Numbered from the stretch's first letter, positions 35,634 through 45,710 are shown. The stretch is 64,000 bases of DNA from DASQPR01 sp963797675 (GCA_963797675.1 CAWCQQ010000006.1:496001-560000); one strand, 5' to 3'. The notes: a model not told the origin generated them from the letters alone. Translations and numbers: made by a program.

Positions 35634-36521
35634 ATGGTCAGACCACGATGGACGGTCACGATGACGGTGGCCTTGATGCTCCTACCGGCCGCATGTACGT
35701 CATCGCACCCTACGGCCGCGCATCCGTCGCCGTCGGTCTCGACCCCGCCGGTGTACCAGGTCGGTGCCCGTACGACCGTCGTGACGTGCGGGAAGCAACC
35801 GACTATCGGCGTCGACATCTGGTATCCGGCGGTGGCTGCCGGGATCGACACCGCATTTGCCGACGGCAGCTGGCCGGTCGTGGTGTTCAGCCACGGCCTG
35901 GAACTCGCCCCGAGCGACTACGTCGACCTGCTGCAGGGGTGGACGGCGGCCGGATTCGTGGTCGTCGCGCCGACGTATCCGTACACGGCGAGTTCGGTGC
36001 CGGTCTACCGGCCAGAGGATGCGTTCAACCAGCCCGCCGATGCGGCCTGCGTCCTGACGGCCGTGCTCGCCGACTCGCAGTTTCACGATCACCTCGACGC
36101 CGACCGGATCGCCGCCGCCGGACACTCGGCCGGCGGTCAGACCGTGGTCGGCGAGTTCTCCGATCACCGTGATCCGCGGCTCAAAGCGGGCATCGTGCTG
36201 GCCGGTGCGCTGCTAAAGCCGACCGACGTCTTCACCGGTTCGGCGGCGCCGATTCTGTTCGTGCACGGCGATGCGGATCCCCGCGTCCCGTACGCCGAGG
36301 GCATGACCGCGTACGGCGACGACCCGTGGCCGAAGGGGTTCCTGACCCTGATCGCGCAGAATCATCTCGATCCCTATCTGGACTCGCAGACGCTGATCTT
36401 CGCCCACGTGCTCAGCTCCACGACCGACTTCCTGCGGTGGTCGCTCAACGGCGACCTCGCCGCCAAGGCACGACTTGCCGCCGATGCCGTACCGGGCGGC
36501 CGGCTCCAGCAACAGTGGTGA
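35634..36521 (+). CDS. Lipoprotein alpha/beta hydrolase (dienelactone hydrolase/PAF-acetylhydrolase-like)
   Basis: The protein has 295 residues. A lipoprotein signal with lipobox LPAAC near residue 21 and a Ser/Pro-rich linker precede the hydrolase. Motifs: VVVFSHGLEL (oxyanion), AAGHSAGGQT (nucleophile), VHGDADPRVPY (acid) and a late histidine in QNHLDPY. It is anchored outside the membrane. Substrate unknown. ATG 35634 has no clear ribosome site; an ATG nine codons later is possible. Confidence 0.83.
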   Translation: MVRPRWTVTMTVALMLLPAACTSSHPTAAHPSPSVSTPPVYQVGARTTVVTCGKQPTIGVDIWYPAVAAGIDTAFADGSWPVVVFSHGLELAPSDYVDLLQGWTAAGFVVVAPTYPYTASSVPVYRPEDAFNQPADAACVLTAVLADSQFHDHLDADRIAAAGHSAGGQTVVGEFSDHRDPRLKAGIVLAGALLKPTDVFTGSAAPILFVHGDADPRVPYAEGMTAYGDDPWPKGFLTLIAQNHLDPYLDSQTLIFAHVLSSTTDFLRWSLNGDLAAKARLAADAVPGGRLQQQW

Positions 36522-36564
36522 CCCGGATGTCGTCGACCGGAGAGGTCCGGCGACGATGTAGCCC

Positions 36565-38136
36565 ATGACCGAACTCACCATCGTCGGGCCGCAGGTGGAC
36601 CGCGGCGACGAGATCCTCACCGGTGACGCGCTCGCGTTCCTCGCCGACCTGCACGCCCGCTTCGCCGGCCGCCGCGATGAGCTGCTCGCCGCCCGGGTCG
36701 AGCGCCGCGCGCAGATCCGCCGGGATGGTCGGCTCGACTTCCGGGCGGACACGCGAGCGATCCGCGACGGCCGATTGGCGGGTCGCGCCGGCACCGGCCG
36801 ACCTGGTCGACCGGCGGGTCGAGATCACCGGTCCGACCGAGCGCAAGATGGCGATCAACGCGCTGAATTCGGGCGCCCGCGTGTGGCTCGCGGATCTGGA
36901 GGACGCGAACACGCCGCACTGGTCCAACGTGATCGGTGGGCAGGTCAACCTCGCCGATGCGGTACGCCGGACGATCTCGTTCACCGGCCCGGACGGTCGC
37001 GACTACCGGCTGCGCGACGGTGACCTCGCCACGATCGTGGTCCGCCCGCGTGGCTGGCATCTCGACGAACGGCACGTGCTGATCGCGGGGGAGCCTGGCG
37101 TGGGCGCGCTCGTCGACTTCGGGCTCTACTTCTTCCACAACGCCGCTGAGCTGCTGGAACGGGGCAGCGGCCCGTACTTCTACCTGGCGAAGACGGAGAG
37201 CCATCTGGAGGCGCGGCTCTGGAACGACGTCTTCACCTACGCCGAGGAGCGCCTCGGTATCCCGGACGGCACGATCCGGGCGACCGTGCTGATCGAGACG
37301 ATCCCGGCCGCGTTCGAGATGGATGAGATCCTCTACGAGCTGCGCGATCATGCGTCCGGGCTGAATGCCGGCCGCTGGGACTACCTGTTCTCGATCATCA
37401 AGAACTTCCGGGATGCCGGACCCGCGTTCGTCCTGCCGGACCGGGCGTCGGTGACGATGGCGGCGCCGTTCATGCGCGCGTACACCGATCTGCTCGTGCA
37501 GACCTGTCACCGCCGCGGTGCTTACGCGATCGGCGGCATGGCGGCGTTCATCCCCAGCCGGTCGGACGCCGAGGTCAATGCGCGCGCGTTCGCGAAAGTC
37601 CGGGAGGACAAGGACCGAGAGGTACGCGCCGGATTCGACGGCTCCTGGGTCGCGCACCCGGATCTCGTGGCGGTCTGCGCAAGCCGTCTTCGACGCCGCG
37701 CTTGGTGACCGGGTCAACCAGCTCGACGTGCTCCGCGAGGACGTGGTGCCGGATGCCGCCGCGATGCTGGACCTGACGATCGACGGCGCCGCGGTGACCG
37801 AGGCGGGCCTGCGTACGAACGTCGAGGTCGCGCTGCGTTATCTGGCCGCGTGGCTCGGTGGCATGGGCGCGGTCGGCATCCACAACCTGATGGAGGACGC
37901 GGCGACGGCGGAGATCTCCCGGTCGCAGCTGTGGCAGTGGGTGCACAACGGCACTCGCCTGGACGACGGCCGGCTCGTCACTCGCGGATCTGGTCCGCGA
38001 CATCCTGGCCGAGGAGACCGCCGCCATCGGTACGCTGCCGCACCTCGATCAGGCTGCCACGCTGTTCGAGCAGGTCGCGCTGGCCGAGGAGTTCCCCGAC
38101 TTCCTGACCACCGTCGCGTACGCGCTGATCGACTGA
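36565..38136 (+). pseudogene. aceB: Malate synthase A, three apparent single-base insertions
   Basis: Malate synthase makes malate from glyoxylate and acetyl-CoA in the glyoxylate shunt. Joined across frames the protein is complete at about 523 residues: EITGPTERKMAINALNSGA, VWLADLEDANTPHW, RPRGWHLDE, IPAAFEMDEIL and GGMGAVGIHNLMEDAATAEI are typical. Breaks lie at about 36773 (GGCC for GGC), 37680 (GCAA for GCA) and 37986 (GCGG for GCG). Removing one base at each restores the family text. No isocitrate lyase is in view. Either a recent pseudogene or sequence error. Confidence 0.85.
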
Positions 38137-38219
38137 CCCGCGAATACTAGGAGGCATCCGCCTGTTCGTTGCGGGCCGCCTGCAACGCCGTGACCACCAG
38201 GATCGTCGTTGGATCCTCG

Positions 38220-40424
38220 TCACCCAAGAATCTCCCGGGCGTGCTCGAGGACCTCTTCGAACGTCGTGATCGCCGTGTCGAAATAGCCGCCTACACGTAG
38301 CGCGTAGGCGAGATTGAGGCCGGCGGTCACCACCGAGACGTGATCCGGTCCGAGCACTTCCATGCGACCGCTGACGATCGCGTCGAACAATGGGATAGCA
38401 ACGTCCGGTTGCCCGTCCGCCAGATAGGCGCTCCCAAGGTCGTGGCGCGCATTGAGCGTGCGGATGTTGTCGGCTCCGAATATCCGTTCCATGTCGGCGA
38501 CCGTCGCTTCGTACTGCGGGATGGCCAGGTCGAGCTGGCCGGCCGCCTGGTACGCCCGCGCGAGGCTGGATCGGGTCGTCCCGACCGAGAGATGATCGGG
38601 TCCGAGTATCCGCAGCTGGTCGGCGAGGTTGCGGTCGAGCAGCGAGATCGCGTCGTCCAGCCGTCCGATCTCGACGAGTTCGTTGCCGAGCTCGGTGTAG
38701 AGGTGCAGCGTGAGTTTGTCGTCCGCGCCATGGATCCGGTTACTGTCGGCGATCGCGTCGACCGTGTGCTCCAGGGCTTCCTCGATCCGGCCGACGGACC
38801 GGTAGGCCCGGGCGAGGATGCTGCGGATGGAGATCGACCGGGTGTCGTCGAGGCCGTAGATCCGTTGCGTCTCCTCGAGGTTGTACTCATAGAGCGCGAT
38901 CGCCTCGTCCATCCGATCCGCCGTATCGTAGGCGATCGCGAGATTGTTGCGGGTCAGCAGCAGGTCCGGATCGTCCGGGTCAAGGATCGCCTCCTTCATC
39001 GACATCACGTGTTCGCCGAGCTGGATCGCGCGGTGTGGGTCGCCGACCTCGTTCAGGTGCCAGGCGAACCATCCCAACTGCGCGGTAAGCGTGACGATCA
39101 AAGCGGGCTCGAGACCGTGGTCCGGGCCGAGCGCGGCGCCGATATTCTCGTGCAGCGTCATGATCTGGTTACCGAGGTTCCAGAACCGGCCCTGCATCGG
39201 CACCTGTTGCTGCGGGTCGTGGCTCAGGCTGGCACCGAGTACGGTCGTGACGAGTTCGACGACCGCCCGGGTGTAACTGGTGGTCGGCGCGGCATCGCGG
39301 ACGACCCGTTGGATCATCCGGTGCATCAGCACGTGCTCGCCGTCCTCGGACCGCGAGATCAGCGACCGATCGACGAGGTTCTGCAGCCGATCCTCGACGG
39401 CGTCCGGGTCGCCCGGCGATAGCGGTACGAGTAGCGCGCTGTCGACGCCGTCGGGCGACAGCATCGCCAGCACCTCCAGCGGCAGCCGGTGCGGCTGATC
39501 CAGTTCGCCGATCGCGACGAGGGTGGCCTCGGCCATGCCTTGCGGGTACGGGTCGCCGGGCGTACGCGGCAGCATCGTGGCGACGTCGACCTGGGCCAAC
39601 CGTTTCCGGTACGCCTCGAAGGTGCGGTAGCGGCGGTCGATGCCGATCAGCGCACCGGCCTGGGCGAGGGCCAGCGGCAGGCAGCCGAGATCGGCGGCGA
39701 GCAACGCGGCTCCCTCGGCGTCGGACAGTCCGGATCGCGCGGCGAGGTAGCCGGCTGCCTGTTCCTCGCCGAACACGTCGACGTCGATGAGCACGCCGAG
39801 GCCACGGAACTCGCGGTGGTTCGTGGTCATCAGTATCTCGGCGTGGTCGCCGGTCGGCCGCCAGCGGTTGACGACATCAGGATCGACCGCGTTGTCGTAC
39901 ATGATCAGGGCCCGGACCGGCTGGCCGTCGAGCCAGGCGATCGCTGCGCGGGCGGCGCGTCGCCGGGTCGGCCGTGCGCCGGCTACGTCATCGATCTGCG
40001 CGGCGAGCTGCGCCCATCCGGCAATGATGGCGGTCTCGGACTCGGCCGGCAGCCAGACGACGACCTCCCAGTCCTCGTCGTCCCGCAGCCGGCTGTACTG
40101 CGCGGCCAGCTGCGACTTGCCGACCCCGCGATGTCCGGTCAGTACGGCGACGACCGGCCCGCCGCTGTCGGTCATCGCGGTCAGCCGCGCCAGCGCCTCC
40201 GGTCGGTCCTGCAGGTCGACGGCGGCCACCGGTCGTGCATCGACCACCCGCAGCCGCAGCGCCTTCTCCGCCGGTGCCTCGTGGATGTGCATCAGGACGT
40301 TGTTGTGGCCGACCACGAGGTCGCCGCCGACGCTGCCACCGACCGAAACGGCGAACGTGCTCGCGGCGAGTTCGGTGGCCGCTCGATCCTCGGTGACCCG
40401 CCAGAATCGCCAACTGCGTACCAC
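38220..40424 (-). CDS. NLR-like NB-ARC ATPase with C-terminal TPR repeats
   Basis: The protein has 734 residues. Residues about 30-50 hold a Gly/Val/Asn-rich motif GGSVGGDLVVGHNNV. The NTPase has P-loop VLTGHRGVGKSQLA, Walker B ALIMYDNAV and ILMTTNHREF. From about residue 430 there are at least six 42-residue kinesin-light-chain-type TPRs (AIALYEYNLEETQRIYG, TRSSLARAYQAAGQLDLAI). The short N-terminal motif resembles amyloid-forming signalling motifs placed before NTPases in multicellular bacteria. GTG 40424 has GGAGG upstream. Partner unknown; it is divergent from the Rieske gene. Confidence 0.82.
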   Translation of the reverse strand: MVRSWRFWRVTEDRAATELAASTFAVSVGGSVGGDLVVGHNNVLMHIHEAPAEKALRLRVVDARPVAAVDLQDRPEALARLTAMTDSGGPVVAVLTGHRGVGKSQLAAQYSRLRDDEDWEVVVWLPAESETAIIAGWAQLAAQIDDVAGARPTRRRAARAAIAWLDGQPVRALIMYDNAVDPDVVNRWRPTGDHAEILMTTNHREFRGLGVLIDVDVFGEEQAAGYLAARSGLSDAEGAALLAADLGCLPLALAQAGALIGIDRRYRTFEAYRKRLAQVDVATMLPRTPGDPYPQGMAEATLVAIGELDQPHRLPLEVLAMLSPDGVDSALLVPLSPGDPDAVEDRLQNLVDRSLISRSEDGEHVLMHRMIQRVVRDAAPTTSYTRAVVELVTTVLGASLSHDPQQQVPMQGRFWNLGNQIMTLHENIGAALGPDHGLEPALIVTLTAQLGWFAWHLNEVGDPHRAIQLGEHVMSMKEAILDPDDPDLLLTRNNLAIAYDTADRMDEAIALYEYNLEETQRIYGLDDTRSISIRSILARAYRSVGRIEEALEHTVDAIADSNRIHGADDKLTLHLYTELGNELVEIGRLDDAISLLDRNLADQLRILGPDHLSVGTTRSSLARAYQAAGQLDLAIPQYEATVADMERIFGADNIRTLNARHDLGSAYLADGQPDVAIPLFDAIVSGRMEVLGPDHVSVVTAGLNLAYALRVGGYFDTAITTFEEVLEHAREILG

Positions 40425-40524
40425 GCGGCCTCCGTCTCGTGATGAAATCGATAAAGATCACCACAATTGCCGACCGCGAACAATCCGTAAAACAGCCGAC
40501 GCGCGCGTCTGACAGACTTGCCTG

Positions 40525-41757
40525 ATGAGCGCGTGGATGGACGTCGCCGCCGGTTCGGACGTCGACACCCGACCCAGACCGGTGACCGTCGGGGGCCGGT
40601 CCGCCGTGCTGGTGCGCCTGAGTCACGACGGCCCGATCAGTGCGTTCGCCGATCACTGCCCGCACCGGCTGGTCCCGCTCGCGGCCGCGTCGACCGGCGA
40701 CGGGATGCTGCGGTGCGCGTACCACGGCTGGGAATTCGACGCCGAAGGCGTCTGCGTCGAGCTGCCGTCCGCGGGCCCGGACGCGGCCATCCCGCCGCGC
40801 GCCCGGCTGACCGCCTTCGCCGTTCGCGAGCACGACGGCCGCGTCTACCTGCAGGTCGACGCGGATCCGGCGCCCGTCGGGCGGATCCTGACGAACCTCG
40901 ATCCGGCGCTGGAACACGCCTGGCACCCGATCGCGGTCGCGACCGAGATCGGCGTTGCCGGCCACGAGGTCGAGTTGCTCGGCCGGTCCTGGTCGGTGCA
41001 CCGCGATGCGGACGGGACAATCGTCGTGCCGCCCGGCGCGCAGGCGGTGACCGAGCGGTGGGGTCTGGTCTGGCTGGCCGTTCGTGAGCCACTGGTTGAC
41101 CTGTTCGACGATCCGGAGGCCGACGATGCCGCCTATGTCGGCGCATGGCTGCCACCGGCGCGCACGAACGTCGCCGCCGGCACCGTGGCCGACAACTTCC
41201 TGGACGTGGCGCACTTCCCGTTCGTGCACGCCGGCACGTTCGGCGCGGGCGAGGCCACGGAGGTGGCCGGATACGAGGTGACGACCGAGGCGCACGGGTG
41301 CCGGAGCGTGCAGGTGCAATGGTTCGACAACCCCGGAGATCCGGGGGTACGCGCCGGGGTGCGCCCGATCCGCCAGCGCCGCCGGGCCACCTACGTCTAC
41401 CGGGCGCCGTTCCAGCTGATGTTGCGCCTGGAGGAGCTGGATGCGGGCGCGGTGAAGACGATCCTGTTCTTCGCCCAGCCGGAACACCTGACCAGCACCC
41501 GGATCTACACGAAGATGCTGCTGCACGGCATCGGCGGCGTCGCCGATCCGGGGCCGGAAACGGTCGCCGCCGAGGTCGCGTTCGAGGAGGCGGTGCTGGC
41601 CGAGGATCTGGCGCTGCAACGGACCATGACGCTGCCCGGCCTGCCGCTGGAGATGCGGGCCGAGCTGCACGTACGGGCGGATCGTCTCGGTATAGCGCTG
41701 CGCCGGACGCTGGCGGAGTTCCTGGTCGTGGCCGGTGCCTATGATGTCTCACCGTGA
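40525..41757 (+). CDS. Rieske [2Fe-2S] non-haem iron oxygenase with a second, cluster-less Rieske-like part
   Basis: The protein has 410 residues. Residues about 5-95 carry an intact Rieske site, CPHRLVPL and CAYHGW. Residues about 125-190 again read like a Rieske N-terminus (LEHAWHPIAVATEI, LLGRSWSVHRDADG) but lack the cysteines and histidines. The mononuclear iron site is DNFLDVAHFPFVH (D-x2-H-x4-H). It should hydroxylate or oxidatively modify a small molecule. The end overlaps the next gene as GTGA, so it is made together with the OAT2-like enzyme. Confidence 0.82.
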   Translation: MSAWMDVAAGSDVDTRPRPVTVGGRSAVLVRLSHDGPISAFADHCPHRLVPLAAASTGDGMLRCAYHGWEFDAEGVCVELPSAGPDAAIPPRARLTAFAVREHDGRVYLQVDADPAPVGRILTNLDPALEHAWHPIAVATEIGVAGHEVELLGRSWSVHRDADGTIVVPPGAQAVTERWGLVWLAVREPLVDLFDDPEADDAAYVGAWLPPARTNVAAGTVADNFLDVAHFPFVHAGTFGAGEATEVAGYEVTTEAHGCRSVQVQWFDNPGDPGVRAGVRPIRQRRRATYVYRAPFQLMLRLEELDAGAVKTILFFAQPEHLTSTRIYTKMLLHGIGGVADPGPETVAAEVAFEEAVLAEDLALQRTMTLPGLPLEMRAELHVRADRLGIALRRTLAEFLVVAGAYDVSP

Positions 41758-42899
41758 CCACCATTGCGCCGCGCGGGTTCCAGGCATACGTCACCAACAT
41801 CGGACTGCGCGATGACGGTGACGACTTCACAATCCTGATCTCCGAGGTGCCGGCGGTCAGCGCCGCGGTGTTCACCCGGTCGCGGTTCGCCGGCGTCAGC
41901 GTGATGCTGAGCCGCGACGTCACGGCCGCGCGCGGTGTCGTCGTGATCGCCAAGAACGCGAACGTGGCCACCGGCGCCGAAGGCACGGCCAATGCGCTGG
42001 AGGTACGCGCAACCGCGGCTCGCGTCGCCGGCCTGGCCGAAACCGACCTGCTGATCGCCTCGACCGGAGTGATCGGACGGCAATATCCGATGGCCAGGAT
42101 GCGTGAACGCCTCGAGCGCATCGAAGGACCGTTCCCGGCCGCCGATTTCGACCGGGTCGCGTCCGCGATCATGACCACCGACACGCACCCGAAAATCGTA
42201 CGGGCGACCTGCGGCACGGCCGTCGTCGTCGGCGTCGCGAAGGGCGTCGGGATGATCGAGCCGAACATGGCCACGCTGCTCACGTTCTTCTGCACCGACG
42301 CCGAGATCGCCGCCGTCGACCTCGACCGAATCTTCCGGGATGTGATCGACCGTACGTTCAACGCGGTCAGCATCGACACCGACACCTCGACCAGCGACAC
42401 CGCCGCCATCTTCGCGAACGGTCTGGCCGGGCCGGTCGACCTCGCCGAGTTCGAGAAGGCCCTGGAGGCGGTCGCGCTCGGGCTGGTGAAGATGGTCGCC
42501 CGCGACGGCGAGGGTGCCAGCAAGCTGATCGAGGTACGCGTCACCGGCGCCCGCGACAACCGTCAGGCGAAGCGGGTCGGAAAGGCGATCGTCAACTCGC
42601 CGCTGGTCAAGACGGCCGTCCACGGCGCCGATCCGAACTGGGGCCGCGTCGCGATGGCGATCGGCAAGTGCGAGGACGAGTTGGACATCGACCCGGACCG
42701 CGTACGGATCGGCTTCGGCGGCATCGAGGTCTACCCGGCACCGTCGACCGACGAGACGCTGTCACGGCTCCGCGCGCACCTGACCGGCTCCGACGTGATG
42801 ATCGACGTCGATCTCGGGATCGCGGCCGGCGCATTCTCGGTCTACGGCTGCGACCTGACCGACGGCTACATCCGGATCAACGCCGACTACACCACCTGA
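41754..42899 (+). CDS. Ornithine acetyltransferase of the OAT2/ArgJ family
   Basis: The protein has 381 residues. The autoprocessing site is KGVGMIEPNMATLLTF, where the threonine of MATLLTF becomes the nucleophile. STGVIGRQYPM and VNSPLVKTAVHGADPNWGR are further hallmarks. The wording AVFTRSRFAGVSV, KNANVATGAEG and the end VYGCDLTDGYIRIN match, as I recall, the clavulanate-cluster OAT2 branch more than the arginine-pathway ArgJ. No arg genes are nearby. GTG 41754 overlaps the Rieske stop. The natural acyl donor and acceptor here are unknown. Confidence 0.85.
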   Translation: MTTIAPRGFQAYVTNIGLRDDGDDFTILISEVPAVSAAVFTRSRFAGVSVMLSRDVTAARGVVVIAKNANVATGAEGTANALEVRATAARVAGLAETDLLIASTGVIGRQYPMARMRERLERIEGPFPAADFDRVASAIMTTDTHPKIVRATCGTAVVVGVAKGVGMIEPNMATLLTFFCTDAEIAAVDLDRIFRDVIDRTFNAVSIDTDTSTSDTAAIFANGLAGPVDLAEFEKALEAVALGLVKMVARDGEGASKLIEVRVTGARDNRQAKRVGKAIVNSPLVKTAVHGADPNWGRVAMAIGKCEDELDIDPDRVRIGFGGIEVYPAPSTDETLSRLRAHLTGSDVMIDVDLGIAAGAFSVYGCDLTDGYIRINADYTT

Positions 42900-42960
42900 C
42901 GCCGTCGGCTCCGGGCAAGATGAATCCACCGACCGCACACCAGCTGGTGAGGGACCGCGC

Positions 42961-44940
42961 ATGAGTACGGCACACGATCTTGCGATTCCGGAGCACGTGG
43001 ACCGGCCGGACTCGTCCGCACCGACCACGAGTGCGGTCGGGCGGTGGCTGCTCGCGCACCGTGTCCAGCCGGTCGGACCGGAATCGGATGAGAGCCATGC
43101 GGTTCCGCACTCGTGGTGGAAGGTCATGTGCCTGACCGGTGTCGACTACTTCTCGTCACTGTCCTACCTGCCGGGCATTGCCGCGCTCGCCGCCGGTGCG
43201 CTGTCGCCGTTTGCCACGCTGCTGATCGTCATCCTGACGCTGGGCGGCATGCTGCCGATGTACCGTCGGGTGGCCAAGGAGAGTCCGCACGGTCAGGGCT
43301 CGGTCGCGATGCTGGAGCACCTGCTGCCGTTCTGGCGGGGCAAGGTGTTCGTCCTCGTCCTGCTCGGCTTCGTGGCAACGTCGTGGATCATCACGATCAC
43401 CCTGTCCGCCGCCGATGCGAGCGTGCACATGCAGGAGAACCCGTACCTGCCGACATCGCTGCACGGTCACTCGGTCGCGATCACCATCGCGCTGCTGCTG
43501 ATTTTGGGCGGCGTGTTCCTGATGGGGTTCAGCGAAGCGGTGAAGGTCGCGATCCCGCTGGTGGCGGTCTATCTCGGCCTCAACGCCGTGATCGTCGTGA
43601 AGGGCCTGATCGAGGTGTTCACGACGTCCGGCGCACTGTCGATGTGGACGCACGCGCTCAGCGCCCAGCGCGGCGTGTTCGGCGGACTCATCGGTCCGTC
43701 GGTACTCGCGTTCCCGCTGCTCGTCCTCGGTCTGTCGGGGTTCGAGACCGGCGTGAGCATGATGCCGCTGATTAAAGCGTCCGGCGACACCGCCGAGGAG
43801 CGGACCGCCTCGCGGCTGCGCAACACCCGCCGGCTCCTCACCACCGCGGCGCTGATCATGTCGGTGTACCTGATCACCACGAGCTTCGTGACTACGGTGC
43901 TGATCCCGGCGCAGGACTTCCAGCCCGGCGGGCCGGCCAACGGGCGAGCTCTCGCATTCCTCGCGCACGAGCAGTTCGGTTCGGCGTTCGGAACCGTCTA
44001 CGACATCAGCAGCATCCTGATCCTGTGGTTCGCGGGCGCGTCCGCGATGGCCGGTCTGATCAACATCGTGCCCCGCTATCTGCCCGGATACGGCATGGCT
44101 CCGGAGTGGGGCCGGGCCGTTCGCCCGGTCGTGCTGGTCTATACGGTGATCGCCATCGCGATCACGATCGCGTTCGGTGCCGACGTCAACGCGCAAGCCG
44201 GCGCGTACGCCACCGGCATTCTCGCGATGATGGTCTCGGGCGCGGTTGCGGTCACGATCTCCGCCGCCCGGCGCAGGCAGCGCGCCGCGGCCGCCGGGTT
44301 CACGGTGCTCACGCTCGTCCTGCTGTACGCGCTGGTGGACAACATCAAGGAGAAGCCGGACGGCATCGCGATCTCGGGCATGTTCATCGCCGGCATCGTC
44401 ATCGTGTCACTCATCTCGCGGGTCTCGCGGACCACCGAGTTGCGCGCGGACAGCATCGAGTTCGACGAGCCGGCGCGGCAGTTCGTCACGGACTCGCTCG
44501 CCTACGACGGGGCGCTGCATCTGATCGCGAACCGGCGCCAGGCTGGCGACGTGGTCGAATACTCGTTGAAGGAAGCCGAGCAGCGCGACATCAACCGGGT
44601 GCCGGAGAACGCGGACGTCCTGTTCCTGGAGATCGACGTGACCGATCCGTCGACGTTCAGCGAGACCCTGCACGTACGCGGCGTGAACGTCAGCGGATAT
44701 CGGATCCTGCGGGTGGAGAGTCCGGCCGCGCCGAACGCGATCGCCGCGGTGCTGCTGGCGCTGCGGGACGCGACCGGCGTACGCCCGCACTGCTTCTTCC
44801 AATGGGCCGAAGGCAGCCCGCTCCCGCACCTGTTCCGCTACCTGATCCTCGGGCGTGGTGACACTGCTCCGGTGGTACGCGAGATCATCCGCAAGAGCGA
44901 GCCGGATCCGGCGCTGCGTCCGGGCATCCACGTGAGCTGA
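42961..44940 (+). CDS. APC-superfamily amino acid/polyamine-type transporter
   Basis: The protein has 659 residues. About 12 helices begin with MCLTGVDYFSSLSYLPGIAALAAG. Further markers are LGLSGFETGVSMMPL and FAGASAMAGLINIVPRYLP. A soluble C-terminal domain of about 150 residues follows the last helix. GAGGGA precedes ATG 42961. It lies 61 bp after the OAT2-like gene, so import or export of that enzyme's substrate is plausible. Confidence 0.83.
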   Translation: MSTAHDLAIPEHVDRPDSSAPTTSAVGRWLLAHRVQPVGPESDESHAVPHSWWKVMCLTGVDYFSSLSYLPGIAALAAGALSPFATLLIVILTLGGMLPMYRRVAKESPHGQGSVAMLEHLLPFWRGKVFVLVLLGFVATSWIITITLSAADASVHMQENPYLPTSLHGHSVAITIALLLILGGVFLMGFSEAVKVAIPLVAVYLGLNAVIVVKGLIEVFTTSGALSMWTHALSAQRGVFGGLIGPSVLAFPLLVLGLSGFETGVSMMPLIKASGDTAEERTASRLRNTRRLLTTAALIMSVYLITTSFVTTVLIPAQDFQPGGPANGRALAFLAHEQFGSAFGTVYDISSILILWFAGASAMAGLINIVPRYLPGYGMAPEWGRAVRPVVLVYTVIAIAITIAFGADVNAQAGAYATGILAMMVSGAVAVTISAARRRQRAAAAGFTVLTLVLLYALVDNIKEKPDGIAISGMFIAGIVIVSLISRVSRTTELRADSIEFDEPARQFVTDSLAYDGALHLIANRRQAGDVVEYSLKEAEQRDINRVPENADVLFLEIDVTDPSTFSETLHVRGVNVSGYRILRVESPAAPNAIAAVLLALRDATGVRPHCFFQWAEGSPLPHLFRYLILGRGDTAPVVREIIRKSEPDPALRPGIHVS

Positions 44941-45079
44941 GTGGCAGGTCCGATCTTCGTCGTCGCTCGGTGTGACATCGCCGGCCGCCGTGATGTACGC
45001 AATCTTGTGACGATAACGCTGTCAAATGAGACTTGGGTTCAAGGAGTCGTTGCAACACCTTGATGATTCGAGGTGTTGA

Positions 45080-45217
45080 TCATGGGTACTCGTCCGTTCT
45101 TCCTCCGATCCATCCGATGCCGGTTCTGGATATCCGGCCCTGTCGTCGGTGCAGTCGGTACGGGGGTTCGGCTACCGCTACCGGCCGCCCGACACCGAGG
45201 AAGAAACGCAGGTGTAG
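45080..45217 (+). pseudogene. Possible remnant of a response-regulator winged helix (C-terminal end)
   Basis: The only recognisable text is LSSVQSVRGFGYRYRPPD before a TAG at 45215, like the TVRGVGYRL end of OmpR/PhoB-type regulators. There is no start and no receiver domain. The 345 bp from 44941 to 45284 hold nothing else recognisable. Confidence 0.3.
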
Positions 45218-45284
45218 GGGTTGTGCAACGCGCTACCACTCTGGACTCACATACGGTGCAGAGCGGTAGCGCGGTGAACGATCC

Positions 45285-45710
45285 CTACAACGCCAGCGAG
45301 AGCCGGATGACGACCCGCTCGCCGCGCCGGCGCCGCATGGATCGGTGCGACAGTGGGCCACCGGCGTTGGCCAGTAGCCGTGCCGCCACGACCAGGCCGA
45401 GCACGCGGGACTTCGACGGTTCCCGCCCGAGCAGCTTGGGCTGGCTGGTCGCAGTCGCCAGCAGGTACGCGCGCCCGCTGAGCATGTCCATCTCCACGAC
45501 CACGCGCCGGTATCGTGCGGCCAACTCGCGCGTACCGGCGTCGATGCGCATCGCAAGGTCCCGTTTCGTGGCGTCCGGGAGGTCGGCCCAGTCCGTCGCC
45601 AACAGATCGGCGAGGCTGGTCACGGACGCCAGCGGCTGCGCAAACTCGTGCGAAACCGCGGACACCAGGCCCGCCGATCCGCGCTCTTCCGAGATGTCGC
45701 TATTGGTCAA
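45285..45710 (-). pseudogene. Histidine-kinase remnant with H-box only
   Basis: About 140 residues containing VSAVSHEFAQPLASVTSL, the HisKA phospho-acceptor box, then LATDWADLPDATKRDLAMRI. No sensor part and no ATP-binding domain follow; it ends RLSLAL at 45285. There is no convincing start: a TTG at 45710 is the nearest. It faces the response-regulator-like remnant, so both may be debris of one two-component system. Confidence 0.5.

Noticed and set aside
39988..41670. A 560-codon minus-strand opening over the Rieske gene
   Set aside because: Composition is that of an antisense frame in high-GC DNA. The plus strand holds clear Rieske and iron-site motifs.
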